From: CAZVON01 sp964628435
GTDB taxonomy: Bacteria > Patescibacteriota > Microgenomatia > Levybacterales > UBA12049
Length of the DNA stretch: 23,635 bases
Assembly: GCA_964628435.1 (NCBI GenBank)
Contig: CAZVON010000017.1
Coordinates: forward strand, 1-23,635
Direction of reading: 5' to 3'
Positions within the stretch are counted from its first letter, which is position 1, and each line of letters starts with the position of its first letter. The notes under the pieces are model-generated. The model did no database searches. It worked only from the letters and a program-made list of their open reading frames with translations, and had not been told where the DNA came from. Made by a program: the position numbers and the translations under genes. This document shows positions 5,117-12,956 of this stretch, piece after piece.

Positions 5117-7576
5117 TTAACATGCGGAATATCCGCAACTATAACATTTCTGACACCCTTCTTCGTAGGCTAAACTTCCACTGCCACATTCAGGACATAG
5201 GTCAAACAAACTGGTGGTGGTTGGCATAGAGGCTGATGTCTGGAGCGCAAGCTGCTGAGCACTTTGACCTTCAGTATGTGCACCATTTGAAACAGAAAGT
5301 CCATTTGTTTGTCCATTGGTTATTGTCTGTTTTGCCCCATTGCCTATTTCTTCTAAAGGCAATTGCCGTTTATCTTCTACATGACCATTCACTCGAAATG
5401 CAAAATGTTTGGAGAGCACTTTTGCAACTGCATCAGGCAACGATCGTACTCTATTTTCTCCAAATCCAACACTACGAGATCCCCCAATACCGGTAAGCTC
5501 TGCAACGATCTGTTTCATACGCTCCATAGGAGGCACTGGACTATTAAGCCGCAAGATTGTTGAGACCATAATTCCTAGTGCATCTGCCATTGCTGCCACA
5601 TCAGATCCTGATTTGCCAATGTTAATAAATACTTCAAATGGCTGGCCATTCTTATCGTGGTTGATCGTGACATACGTATTGCCGATTGGACTTTGCGTTT
5701 TATACGTAACTCCCTCAACCATAATTGGTCGCGGAATAATTGGGGTTACTGGTATTATTGGTTTTACGTCTTCTTTTTGTTTTTCTTTTTTCTTTGGATC
5801 AATTCTTTCCAAAACACCCATACGAGAACCTTCCCGCATGTACGTAATTCCTTTGCACCCTAAATCGTAGGCTAACATATATAATGTATTGACATCTTCA
5901 ACTGAGTGATTTTTAGGAGCATTTACTGTTTTTGAAATAGAAGCATCTACATATTTTTGCACCGTTGCTTGAATACGCACATGATCTTCTGGCGTTAAAT
6001 CATTAGCCGCAACAAAATAATCTGCTCTCTTTTCGGTAGGATGCATTTTTTTCCATTCTTCGTATAAAGGATGATACAAAATATCTTCCCCAAGTCGAGA
6101 TTTTCGAATAAATTCAAATTCGTACACTGGCTCAATACCTGAAGATGCCGCAGACAACAAACTGGTTGTGCCAGTCGGAGCTGCTTGTAACAGCACTGAG
6201 TTTCGAACGCCGTATTTTTTCAATTTTTTGGTAATTGTTTCTGGCAACTGCTTGATAAAGTGACCTTGGAGATGCTTATCGATGTCAATTTTTGGGAAAG
6301 GACCTTTTTCCTTTGCAATATCTACTGATTCATCGTATGCGGCGTCTCGAATTGTTTGGTAGATTTTATCAACTACTTTTAAACTTTCCTCTGACCCATA
6401 TCGAAGATGCATTTTAATCAACGCATCTGCCAACCCAAGTGTACCCAACCCAATTCGTCGCTCTCCACGAAGCTGCATATCTTCAATCTCAGGATAGACA
6501 TACTGATCCGCGTCAACCACATTATCTTGAAAACGAACCGCTATCCTTGCGTGTTCGGCGAGCCTATCGTAATCCATTTCTCCTGCCGTATCTACTGAGT
6601 ATCCCTGCCTGCCGGCAGGCACGGCTTTTACAAACGCAGACAAATTAAGAGAGGCCAAATTGCATACTCCCCATGCTGGAAGTCCCTCTTCTCCACAAGG
6701 ATTTACACAGTTAATCGTATTCCAATACCAATTGTTATACCATTTGTTGTAACGCTCCATAAATACCAACCCTGGTTCTGCAGAACGCCACGCAGCTTCA
6801 CAAATAAGATTCCAGAGGTGGCGTGCCTTTACTGTTTTATACACAATAACTTTTTTCCCCAGTTTTTTCCAATGGTCCAAAATGCCATCCCATTTTTCGT
6901 CATACTGCGGGTCATCAATATCGGGAAATACCAAATCCCAATTCTCGTCATTTTTCACTGCTTTCATAAAGGAATCAGAAGCGCACACCGAAAGATTGGC
7001 CCCGTTAATACGAGACAGATCTTGTTTAACGGTAATAAATTCTTCAATATCTGGATGCCAATCCCACAGCATCAACATTAAAGCGCCTCGCCGGCTCCCG
7101 CCCTGCTGAATAATATCGTGGGTTGCGAGCGAATACATTTCTGCCCAGTTGCACGGACCAGAAGAAAATCCATTGACTTTGCGAACACGTGCGCCCCGAG
7201 GTCTTAAGGACGAAATATTTACTCCTACGCCGCCGCCACGCGCCATAATTTCGATCATGGCTTTGAGATTATCCATAATGCCATCCCGTGAATCAGGCGG
7301 AGAAGGAATTACAAAACAATTGTAATAGGTTACCGCATATCCAGTACCAGCACCAGCCAACACCCGCCCTCCTGGAACAAATTTAAAATCTTCCATTGCA
7401 GAATAAAACTTATCCTCCCAAAATAAGCGTTTTTCTTTTGTTTTTTCAACGCTGGCAATTCCTTTTGCAACGCGTCGCCACATTTCTTCAGGAGTTTGTT
7501 CAATCGGAGCACCTTGTTTGTCTTTTAAAGCGTATCTATCTAAAAATACTTTTTGTCGAATTCCTGTAAGGTTCAT
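5117..7576 (-). CDS. nrdJ: Adenosylcobalamin-dependent (class II) ribonucleotide reductase
   Basis: 819 residues. It reduces ribonucleotides to deoxyribonucleotides using adenosylcobalamin. The catalytic loop is NPCGE (Cys294, Glu296); Cys87 (NCFV) and Cys305 (VCNLASL) are the probable redox pair. The finger and glycine-rich segments GGGVGVNISSLRPRGA and QQGGSRRGALM are typical, as is PTGTTSLL later on. After the barrel comes a TSCPD domain (around YKTQSPIGNTYVTIN), a linker, and a C-terminal Cys-rich tail, CPECG...CQKCYSCG, which shuttles electrons or binds zinc. No N-terminal ATP-cone is seen. Residues 320-325, PAGRQG, come from a 16-bp palindrome. It lies 83 nt downstream of nrdR. No SD is visible before ATG 7576; the upstream bases are A/T only. 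Confidence 0.96.
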   Translation of the reverse strand: MNLTGIRQKVFLDRYALKDKQGAPIEQTPEEMWRRVAKGIASVEKTKEKRLFWEDKFYSAMEDFKFVPGGRVLAGAGTGYAVTYYNCFVIPSPPDSRDGIMDNLKAMIEIMARGGGVGVNISSLRPRGARVRKVNGFSSGPCNWAEMYSLATHDIIQQGGSRRGALMLMLWDWHPDIEEFITVKQDLSRINGANLSVCASDSFMKAVKNDENWDLVFPDIDDPQYDEKWDGILDHWKKLGKKVIVYKTVKARHLWNLICEAAWRSAEPGLVFMERYNKWYNNWYWNTINCVNPCGEEGLPAWGVCNLASLNLSAFVKAVPAGRQGYSVDTAGEMDYDRLAEHARIAVRFQDNVVDADQYVYPEIEDMQLRGERRIGLGTLGLADALIKMHLRYGSEESLKVVDKIYQTIRDAAYDESVDIAKEKGPFPKIDIDKHLQGHFIKQLPETITKKLKKYGVRNSVLLQAAPTGTTSLLSAASSGIEPVYEFEFIRKSRLGEDILYHPLYEEWKKMHPTEKRADYFVAANDLTPEDHVRIQATVQKYVDASISKTVNAPKNHSVEDVNTLYMLAYDLGCKGITYMREGSRMGVLERIDPKKKEKQKEDVKPIIPVTPIIPRPIMVEGVTYKTQSPIGNTYVTINHDKNGQPFEVFINIGKSGSDVAAMADALGIMVSTILRLNSPVPPMERMKQIVAELTGIGGSRSVGFGENRVRSLPDAVAKVLSKHFAFRVNGHVEDKRQLPLEEIGNGAKQTITNGQTNGLSVSNGAHTEGQSAQQLALQTSASMPTTTSLFDLCPECGSGSLAYEEGCQKCYSCGYSAC
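6606..6621. repeat. Perfect 16-bp palindrome inside nrdJ
   Basis: TGCCTGCCGGCAGGCA is a perfect inverted repeat that encodes the PAGRQG peptide in NrdJ. The peptide sits in a surface-like loop before the EMDYDRL helix. The same GC-rich palindrome is, from memory, a recurrent CPR repeat. Confidence 0.7.
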
Positions 7577-7600
7577 TTTTTTTATTATTTTTAATGCTAA

Positions 7601-7647
7601 CGAAGAATCTTTTCTGGCTTAATGGAATCCTTCGCTTTACTCAGGAT
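7601..7647. repeat. Palindromic repeat remnants between nrdR and nrdJ
   Basis: Two overlapping imperfect inverted repeats: CGAAG...CTTCG (7601-7634) and ATCCT-TCGCTTTACTC-AGGAT (7627-7647). The second resembles a common bacterial intergenic repeat with CCTTCGC...AGGAT. No T-run follows, so it is not an obvious terminator; nrdR and nrdJ are probably cotranscribed. Confidence 0.45.
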
Positions 7648-7659
7648 GAAACTGACATA

Positions 7660-8109
7660 TCATTTTATTAATCGCTGTACTTCTTTTTCAAAATCCTCTA
7701 TATCTACAAACCGTTTAAAAACACTTGCAAAGCGAATATATGCCACTTTGTCTAGTTTTTTTAATCGATTTGCCACCATCTGACCTATTTTTTTACTTTC
7801 TACCTCAACGCCAATTTCAGAGCGTAGCTCCCGCTCAATACTAATAACAATTTTTTCTACTTCTTCAACTGGAACGGTTGTTTTTTCACATGCCTTTAAA
7901 ATACCACTTTTTAACTTGTCTCTACTGAACTGCTCCCGCTTCTTATCTTTTTTTATAACAATAAGATTTATGTTTTCTACTCGTTCGTATGTTGTAAAGC
8001 GCTTATCACAAGAAAGACAGGCTCTTCGTCGTCGAATTGTTTCTAGATCATCGCTATCTCGTGTCTCTACAACCTCTGTCTCTTTCCTGCCGCAATACGG
8101 ACACCGCAT
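7660..8109 (-). CDS. nrdR: Transcriptional repressor NrdR
   Basis: 149 residues, the normal length of the family. NrdR senses ATP/dATP and represses ribonucleotide reductase genes. The N-terminal zinc ribbon has Cys3, Cys6, Cys31 and Cys34 (MRCPYCG... ACLSCDKRFTTYER), including the DNA-binding RRRRxC segment. An ATP-cone follows from about residue 46 to 136 (VIKKDKKREQFSRDKL... VAYIRFASVFKRF). The gene lies first in the operon with nrdJ, which is the target expected of NrdR. Its promoter carries a palindrome like an NrdR box, so autoregulation is likely. A weak SD (AAGGT) abuts ATG 8109, with GGCAGGAAAG farther upstream. Confidence 0.96.
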   Translation of the reverse strand: MRCPYCGRKETEVVETRDSDDLETIRRRRACLSCDKRFTTYERVENINLIVIKKDKKREQFSRDKLKSGILKACEKTTVPVEEVEKIVISIERELRSEIGVEVESKKIGQMVANRLKKLDKVAYIRFASVFKRFVDIEDFEKEVQRLIK

Positions 8110-8177
8110 ACCTTACGTTATTTCTTTCCTGCCTACCACTTCTTATAAACTTATCATGTTATTTAGTGGCAAAATTC

Positions 8178-8206
8178 ATCTTAAGACACTAAATCTATTG
8201 TGTCAA
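8178..8206 (-). promoter_or_regulatory. nrdR-nrdJ promoter
   Basis: Minus strand: perfect -35 TTGACA (8206-8201), 17-nt spacer, -10 TAAGAT (8183-8178). The predicted 5' leader is about 60 nt, unlike the leaderless starts elsewhere in the window. Confidence 0.7.
8186..8203. promoter_or_regulatory. NrdR-box-like operator
   Basis: ACACTAAATCTATTGTGT (plus strand) has the ACAC...GTGT arms of NrdR boxes and covers the spacer and part of the -35. It is 18 bp rather than the canonical 16 and its centre is imperfect. An inverted CACTAAAT copy lies at 8161-8168. The nearby nrdR gene supports the assignment. Confidence 0.5.
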
Positions 8207-8302
8207 CTATCAACAAATGTATCAAAAAAAATCAATAAATTTCCCTAGCTTCTATGAAAGAATATAGTACGTGTAAGAAAACAGAAAGTGGACGTAAGAA
8301 GC

Positions 8303-8323
8303 AATAAAAAATAGGTTCTATTT
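8303..8323 (-). terminator. Weak AT-rich terminator after DUF5667 gene
   Basis: Minus strand AAATAG-AAC-CTATTT with a T6 run, overlapping the TAG stop of the gene. The stem is short and AT-rich, so efficiency is doubtful. Confidence 0.4.
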
Positions 8324-8887
8324 AAAAAGATCGTTGAGCTGATCTTCTAATTTAGTAACATTTTTTGTCCATTCTCTACCCAATTGGTCTTTTGGTTTTA
8401 ATTTTTGTTGCAGTGACGATAATACATCTTTGTGTTTTTTTACAGCTTGAAACATTCTGTTTTCTAATAAATTCGTGTCTTTTCCTTCTGACCTGGCTTT
8501 TTTTAAATTCACAATAGCTTGTTGAAAGTATGCCTGGCTTTTCGTGATAGATTCCGACGCAAGTTGGGACTTGTTGTTTTTAGATAAATATAAACCTGCA
8601 TTGATATGCTTATCTGCTTGTAGAAGCTCAAACTGGGTACGTTTGATCGTGTCACTGATCAAAATACTTACAATGTTATCGCGAAATGTTTTGAGAAAAT
8701 AAAGAGGATTATCTGGTAATAATCCTGGATATGGAAGTTGATAATCAACACGTGGTGTAGGAGAAGGAGTAATAGAAACCGCAAGAGTAATTGTTGGCGA
8801 TAGTTCCTCTTGTGCAAAGGAATTGCTACTAGAAAATAGTGCAATAAAACCAAATAAAATAGCAACAGTGGTGACTACCCCTTTCAT
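8318..8887 (-). CDS. Secreted DUF5667-like protein
   Basis: 189 residues from ATG 8887. A signal peptide is clear: MKG, hydrophobic VVTTVAILFGFIALF, then SSSNSFAQ with probable cleavage near AQ/EE. A short Thr/Pro linker precedes YQLPYPGLLPDNPLYFLKTFRD, the hallmark of the DUF5667 family, followed by an all-helical, Lys/Gln-rich domain to the C-terminus. Function is unknown; the family is extracytoplasmic and helical. ATG 8887 is preferred over a frame beginning at 8923 because the -10 element lies in that extension and a signal peptide begins at 8887. It sits between gmk and nrdR and has its own promoter. Confidence 0.8.
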   Translation of the reverse strand: MKGVVTTVAILFGFIALFSSSNSFAQEELSPTITLAVSITPSPTPRVDYQLPYPGLLPDNPLYFLKTFRDNIVSILISDTIKRTQFELLQADKHINAGLYLSKNNKSQLASESITKSQAYFQQAIVNLKKARSEGKDTNLLENRMFQAVKKHKDVLSSLQQKLKPKDQLGREWTKNVTKLEDQLNDLFK

Positions 8888-8894
8888 ACCCCAT

Positions 8895-8923
8895 ACTCTA
8901 CCACCGTGTCTGTAAAATATCAA
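8895..8923 (-). promoter_or_regulatory. Promoter of DUF5667 gene (leaderless)
   Basis: -35 TTGATA, 17-nt spacer, extended -10 TGG-TAGAGT (8900-8895); 7 nt to ATG 8887. Confidence 0.6.
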
Positions 8924-8932
8924 GTTTTTTTT

Positions 8933-9559
8933 CTATTTTAATATCTCTAATCTCTTTGCTTGCATAATTGCTTTTATATAATGACCTGTCTTTTCTAGAT
9001 TGTTGTCATCATTCACCACCAAATAATCACAATCATCATACTGTTCCATTTCCCATAATACTAAAGGTTCGTTCCAGCGATTCGAATGAGTTACTCCTTC
9101 GTCTTTTTCAACTCTTTTTCTTAACATAGCCACAGAACCTGCTGTCAAAAATACGAAAACACTGCGCTTTACGTGGTTTTTTACTTTTTCTTTAATATTT
9201 TTTACTCCCCGTGTGTCAATTCGCCATACCACATCAACTCCTTTTTCTAAAGCCTCCATGAGAGTTTTTTTTTGCGTCCCATATAATGCGCCTCGAAACT
9301 CAACCCATTCAAAAAATGCTCCTTCTGCAATCAACTGCTCAAATTGCGCCCGAGATATAAAATAATAAGGGTTTCCTTCTATCTCGTTTGTCCGTTTTTG
9401 CCGACTTGTTGTAGTTGTAATTTTTACAATCTGAGGGTTGTCTTTTTGAAGATAAGACAATACGGTATCTTTCCCAGCTCCTGTTGGGCCAGTTAATATA
9501 AGAAGCACTCCTCTTTTCTTTTGATTATCAATCTCGTGGGCAATAGGCTGTTTACTCAT
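8933..9559 (-). CDS. gmk: Guanylate kinase
   Basis: 208 residues. It phosphorylates GMP to GDP with ATP. The P-loop is GPTGAGKDT (residues about 24-32). TTTTSRQKRTNEIEGNPYYF is the GMP-binding region (the usual form is TTR.R..E..G..Y.F), with EWVEFRGALYGT following. RIDTRGVKNIKEK replaces the usual 'DIDxQGA' segment. The C-terminal lid (RKRVEKDEG, NRWNEPLVLWEMEQYDDCDYLVVND) is recognisable, although the usual R..R pattern there is degenerate. The start overlaps the GAPDH stop as ATGA, so translation is coupled to it. Confidence 0.9.
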   Translation of the reverse strand: MSKQPIAHEIDNQKKRGVLLILTGPTGAGKDTVLSYLQKDNPQIVKITTTTSRQKRTNEIEGNPYYFISRAQFEQLIAEGAFFEWVEFRGALYGTQKKTLMEALEKGVDVVWRIDTRGVKNIKEKVKNHVKRSVFVFLTAGSVAMLRKRVEKDEGVTHSNRWNEPLVLWEMEQYDDCDYLVVNDDNNLEKTGHYIKAIMQAKRLEILK

Positions 9560-10635
9560 ATACTTTTGCCCACCATGATTGTTTCTTCAACCAAACGATT
9601 CGCGTACCCAAATTCATTGTCGTACCATGCAATAACTTTTGCTAGGTTGCCACCAACTACTTGGGTAAGTGAGAGATCAACTACCGCAGAATGTGAATCT
9701 CCAATTACGTCGCTTGAAACCAACGGATCTTCTGTGATTGTTAGTATACCTTGGTATGATGGACTTTGTGCTTCTTTTTTAAATACGTCGTTAATTTCTT
9801 CTTTGGTCGTATTTTCCTTTAAAAGAAAAGTAAAATCAGAGAGAGATCCAACAGCTATAGGAACTCTCAACGCCAGCCCTTTAAATCGATCCTTTAACTG
9901 CGGCAACGCTCTTGCGGTCGCGCTTGTTGCGCCTGTTGAGGTTGGAATAATATTAAGCGCCGCTGCTCGAGCTCTTCGATAATCAGTATGTCCACCATCT
10001 TGCAACCTCTGGTCAAGGGTATACCCATGAATTGTTGTCATCATTGCCTTTTCAACCCCAAAATGATCAGCCATAACTTTGGCAACTGGTGCCACGCAAT
10101 TAGTGGTACATGAGGCATTGCTGACTAATCTTCCATTCTTATACGACTCTTGATTAACTGATAGTACAATGGTTTCGATATTCCCCTCTTTTGCAGGGGC
10201 AGCTAACACGACTGCTCCTGCGCCTGCATCAAAATGTGGCTTTAATTTTTCTTCGGACAGGAAACGGCCAGTTGATTCTATAACTACATCTACATCTAAT
10301 TCTTCCCACGGTAAAAGCGAAGGATCTTTCTGAGCAAACACGGGAATTTTTTGGCCATCAATAACAAAGCTGCCAATTGTTAAAAAATCATTATAATGAA
10401 CATTTTTTGAAGGAGCTTCTGGCACGCCAATTTCTGAAACTTCGCAGTTAATGGTATGAGCGCGCAACGGACCATAAATCGTATCGTATTTAAGAAGATA
10501 CATCCACCCTTTGATATCGGTTGAGGACCCAGCGTTAATTGCAACTACTTCTATTTCCTGTGCGTGTTTTTCAAGAATCACTCGATGCGCTATTCTGCCA
10601 ATTCTACCATAGCCATTAATTGCCACGCGAATCAT
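9556..10635 (-). CDS. gap: Glyceraldehyde-3-phosphate dehydrogenase (type I)
   Basis: 359 residues. It oxidises glyceraldehyde-3-phosphate to 1,3-bisphosphoglycerate, the step before PGK, whose gene lies just upstream. The NAD-fold signature is INGYGRIGR (residues 6-14), the active site SNASCTTNC with Cys176 as nucleophile, and His203 in TTIHGYT; WYDNEFGYANR closes the C-terminal domain. After the second strand the sequence is INAGSSTD rather than the INDxxD usual in NAD-specific enzymes. The missing Asp, as in B. subtilis GapB (INASYD), hints at NADP use; this is inferred. The gene has its own promoter and is coupled to gmk. Confidence 0.95.
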   Translation of the reverse strand: MIRVAINGYGRIGRIAHRVILEKHAQEIEVVAINAGSSTDIKGWMYLLKYDTIYGPLRAHTINCEVSEIGVPEAPSKNVHYNDFLTIGSFVIDGQKIPVFAQKDPSLLPWEELDVDVVIESTGRFLSEEKLKPHFDAGAGAVVLAAPAKEGNIETIVLSVNQESYKNGRLVSNASCTTNCVAPVAKVMADHFGVEKAMMTTIHGYTLDQRLQDGGHTDYRRARAAALNIIPTSTGATSATARALPQLKDRFKGLALRVPIAVGSLSDFTFLLKENTTKEEINDVFKKEAQSPSYQGILTITEDPLVSSDVIGDSHSAVVDLSLTQVVGGNLAKVIAWYDNEFGYANRLVEETIMVGKSI

Positions 10636-10643
10636 ACACCAAA

Positions 10644-10672
10644 AGTATATACCTGTGATAACAATTGATCAA
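10644..10672 (-). promoter_or_regulatory. gap-gmk promoter
   Basis: -35 TTGATC, 17-nt spacer, -10 TATACT (10649-10644); 8 nt to ATG 10635, so the leader is about 1-2 nt. No SD is visible. Confidence 0.55.
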
Positions 10673-10685
10673 GGGGAAAAATAAT

Positions 10686-11735
10686 TTATTGACACAGTGC
10701 CTCAAGTCCTGGAAGTTTTTCGCCGCTTAAAAAAGCCAGCATGGCGCCTCCTCCTGTTGAGACAAAATCAAACTTATCCTCAAGTCCAATTCTCTGTAAA
10801 TATTCCACTGTATCTCCTCCCCCTACTATTTTATACGCCCTACTTTTTGCAATCGCCTGCGCCAGAATTCTCGTTCCTTTATCTGATTGAACATTTGACA
10901 TTTCTATGATTCCCATTGATCCATTCCAAACAATCATCGCCGCTTGGGAAAGTAAAGAAATAAATTGTTCCAGGCTTTTTTGTGTAATATCGCTGCCGTC
11001 TTGATTAGTATCAGCAACAATCAACTTTGCTTTTGCGTTAAGGATTTGAGCAGAGACAAGTATATCTTTTTCTTGAGCAATTTTCCCACCTACTAATACA
11101 TAGTCTGCAATACCAAGCATTTTCTTAACGAGCGGCAATTTTGTCTCAATTTTTTTACCGCCAATAATTACAACAAGCGGTCGTTTAGGATTACCAACCA
11201 CGTAAGAAAGCTTTCCAACTTCCTCAAGTAAGTGCAGCCCAGCATAATGCGGTAAGTACTGTGGCACACCAACAACTGATGCATGGTTTCGGTGCGTAAG
11301 CGAAAATGCGTTATTCACGTAAACTTCGGCAAGATTTGCCAATTCCTTTGCAAAAAGTTGATCATTTTCTTCTTCCTCTTTATGAAAACGGATATTTTCA
11401 AGAACATAAAAATAATCTGTTAGTTTCCACCCATCAAACCCGCCTATTCTTTGATTTTTGACTTCTAACTTATGACTTTTGATTTTTTCTTTGTACCACT
11501 TCACAACTGGAAGAAGACTTAGGGCTGGTTCCACTCTACCCTTGGGTCTGCCTAGCTTTCCAACAACAACAAGTTCTGCTTCCCTTTTAAGCAAGTATTG
11601 TATTGTAGATAAACCAGCTTCTAAACGTGTCGCATCCTCTATAGTTCCCTCTGCTGACAAAGGAACATCAAGATCTGACAGTAAAAAAACCCGTTTCTGT
11701 CTTACCTTCGCATTTCTAATATCAGGCAACTGCAT
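10686..11735 (-). CDS. pgk: Phosphoglycerate kinase, short form
   Basis: 349 residues, roughly 40-50 shorter than the usual 390-400. It transfers phosphate from 1,3-bisphosphoglycerate to ADP. Recognisable blocks are VFLLSDLDVPL (normally RVDFNVP), VVVGKLGRPKG (usual SHLGRPKG; the His is replaced), VYVNNAFSLTHRNHASV (usual NDAFGxAHRxHAS), VIIGGKKIETKLPLV (usual GGxKVxxKI) and KIVGGGDTVEYL...FDFVSTGGGAMLAFLSG. Several active-site positions differ from the consensus but conserved neighbours remain, and similar divergence is usual in CPR. Residues about 84-97 (EKIKSHKLEVKNQR) look like a K/N/Q-rich insertion. It lies downstream of the CvpA-CAP gene and upstream of gap; no clear promoter was identified. 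Confidence 0.88.
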   Translation of the reverse strand: MQLPDIRNAKVRQKRVFLLSDLDVPLSAEGTIEDATRLEAGLSTIQYLLKREAELVVVGKLGRPKGRVEPALSLLPVVKWYKEKIKSHKLEVKNQRIGGFDGWKLTDYFYVLENIRFHKEEEENDQLFAKELANLAEVYVNNAFSLTHRNHASVVGVPQYLPHYAGLHLLEEVGKLSYVVGNPKRPLVVIIGGKKIETKLPLVKKMLGIADYVLVGGKIAQEKDILVSAQILNAKAKLIVADTNQDGSDITQKSLEQFISLLSQAAMIVWNGSMGIIEMSNVQSDKGTRILAQAIAKSRAYKIVGGGDTVEYLQRIGLEDKFDFVSTGGGAMLAFLSGEKLPGLEALCQ

Positions 11736-11818
11736 ATATTTTTAACAATTGAACAATAACTATTCTTCCACTTTGCAATAAAGGGTATATCTCACAACCT
11801 AACGTGTAAACACGATTC

Positions 11819-12883
11819 CTAATCTTTAAACTCTTGAGCAAACATTTCTCCGTATATCCCTCCATCAATGACCCCAATCCCAACTCTTTTAAACTGAGGC
11901 GATAGTATATTAGCACGATGTCCCTGACTTTGCATTAATCCTTGCATGGCAAGCACAGTATTTGGCGCCAGCGCTAGGTTTTCTCCTGCATACTGGTACT
12001 TAATATCCATTTTTGCCATGCGATCAAACGGAGACAATCCTTCGGGCGTATAATGAGAAAAGTATCCCCGAGCAAACATGTCTTTTGAGTACGCACGCGC
12101 GACTTCTGCGAGATCTTCGTCAAACACCAACGGATGTAACCCCTGTTTTTCTCGCTCCTGATTAACCATTTTAAGCATGTCTTGTTCTGCTTTATAATCA
12201 ACACTTATTTTTTCTGTGGTAAACGTAAGCTGTACGGTTTGTTCGCTGGAAGGATCAATGGTTAAAAAGTTTAATGTATCTAAAATCGCATCACCAAAAA
12301 CTCCGTGAAGTTTTTTTTCGATACCTTGGGCGTTGGCAAGAAGAGCTATGCCAAATTGAGAATCAGATACTGCGCGTTTGAGAACTGGAGAAAATGGAAA
12401 AGAAATAATAACGGTAAGCAAAAACGTTAACAGTACAAACGCAGACGCAACCCCTGGAACAATACCCAATACACTATTGGCACTTTTTACATAAGCAGCA
12501 ATAATATCTGGTTCACTTTGGGTAGGTATTCTGTATGCGTCAATAAGGCTTTTTATACGCCGATGTGCTATTCGAAACCCCCATCCAATACTCACTTCGC
12601 ACACTAAAGCACTTATAAAAAACCCAAGCGCATTCGCAAATCCGTGTGGTATAGGGTAAAACGCGCGAATCGCCTCGCCCATAATGCTATAACTTAGAAG
12701 CGCAAGAAAAAATGCCAAGACAAAACTCCCAAAGTCAATCAGCGAACTTACAAATCCAATTACTAGTCCTTCGAACGCATAAAACACAAATACTGCAAGA
12801 ATAACAAGATCAACAACAGTAATATCTTGAGTGATAACTAAAACGTACCTTACAATTTCTTGTATCAACTCCATTGCCGACAT
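11819..12883 (-). CDS. CvpA-like membrane domain fused to CAP/SCP domain
   Basis: 354 residues. The N-terminal about 175 residues hold four or so hydrophobic helices: VVDLVILAVFVFYAFEGLVIGFVSSLIDFG (the start of the CvpA family), LAFFLALLSY, ANALGFFISALVC and VASAFVLLTFLLTVIISF. The extracytoplasmic C-terminus (about 236-354) is a CAP domain: MVNQEREKQGLHPLVFDEDLAEVARAYSKDM, FSHYTPEGLSPFDRM, YAGENLA, SQGHRANILSPQFKRVGIGV. CAP proteins of this type are secreted and lack a single agreed activity; the combination with CvpA recalls the colicin V production/serine protease fusions and suggests an envelope role. ATG 12883 is used; an in-frame ATG at 12874 is possible. The gene diverges from the penicillin-binding protein gene. 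Confidence 0.88.
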   Translation of the reverse strand: MSAMELIQEIVRYVLVITQDITVVDLVILAVFVFYAFEGLVIGFVSSLIDFGSFVLAFFLALLSYSIMGEAIRAFYPIPHGFANALGFFISALVCEVSIGWGFRIAHRRIKSLIDAYRIPTQSEPDIIAAYVKSANSVLGIVPGVASAFVLLTFLLTVIISFPFSPVLKRAVSDSQFGIALLANAQGIEKKLHGVFGDAILDTLNFLTIDPSSEQTVQLTFTTEKISVDYKAEQDMLKMVNQEREKQGLHPLVFDEDLAEVARAYSKDMFARGYFSHYTPEGLSPFDRMAKMDIKYQYAGENLALAPNTVLAMQGLMQSQGHRANILSPQFKRVGIGVIDGGIYGEMFAQEFKD

Positions 12884-12897
12884 ACACTTATATAGTT

Positions 12898-12926
12898 ATT
12901 ATACGGCACAAAAAAGAAAATTTGTC
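12898..12926 (-). promoter_or_regulatory. Promoter of CvpA-CAP gene
   Basis: -10 TATAAT (12903-12898), with GACAAA at 17-nt spacing or CTGACA at 19. The leader is about 8 nt. It overlaps the -35 of the divergent promoter. Confidence 0.5.
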
Positions 12927-12950
12927 AGCTTAGATATGATTTGCTATCAT
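12922..12950 (+). promoter_or_regulatory. Promoter of first penicillin-binding protein gene (leaderless)
   Basis: -35 TTGTCA (12922-12927), 17-nt spacer, extended -10 TGC-TATCAT (12945-12950); 6 nt to ATG 12957. The same TGCTATCAT occurs at the promoter before 1754. Confidence 0.65.
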
Positions 12951-12956
12951 GAAGTG

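Noticed and set aside
5236..5870. Plus-strand open frames opposite nrdJ
   Set aside because: nrdJ is unmistakable on the minus strand; the opposite frames have no start signal and no recognisable domain.
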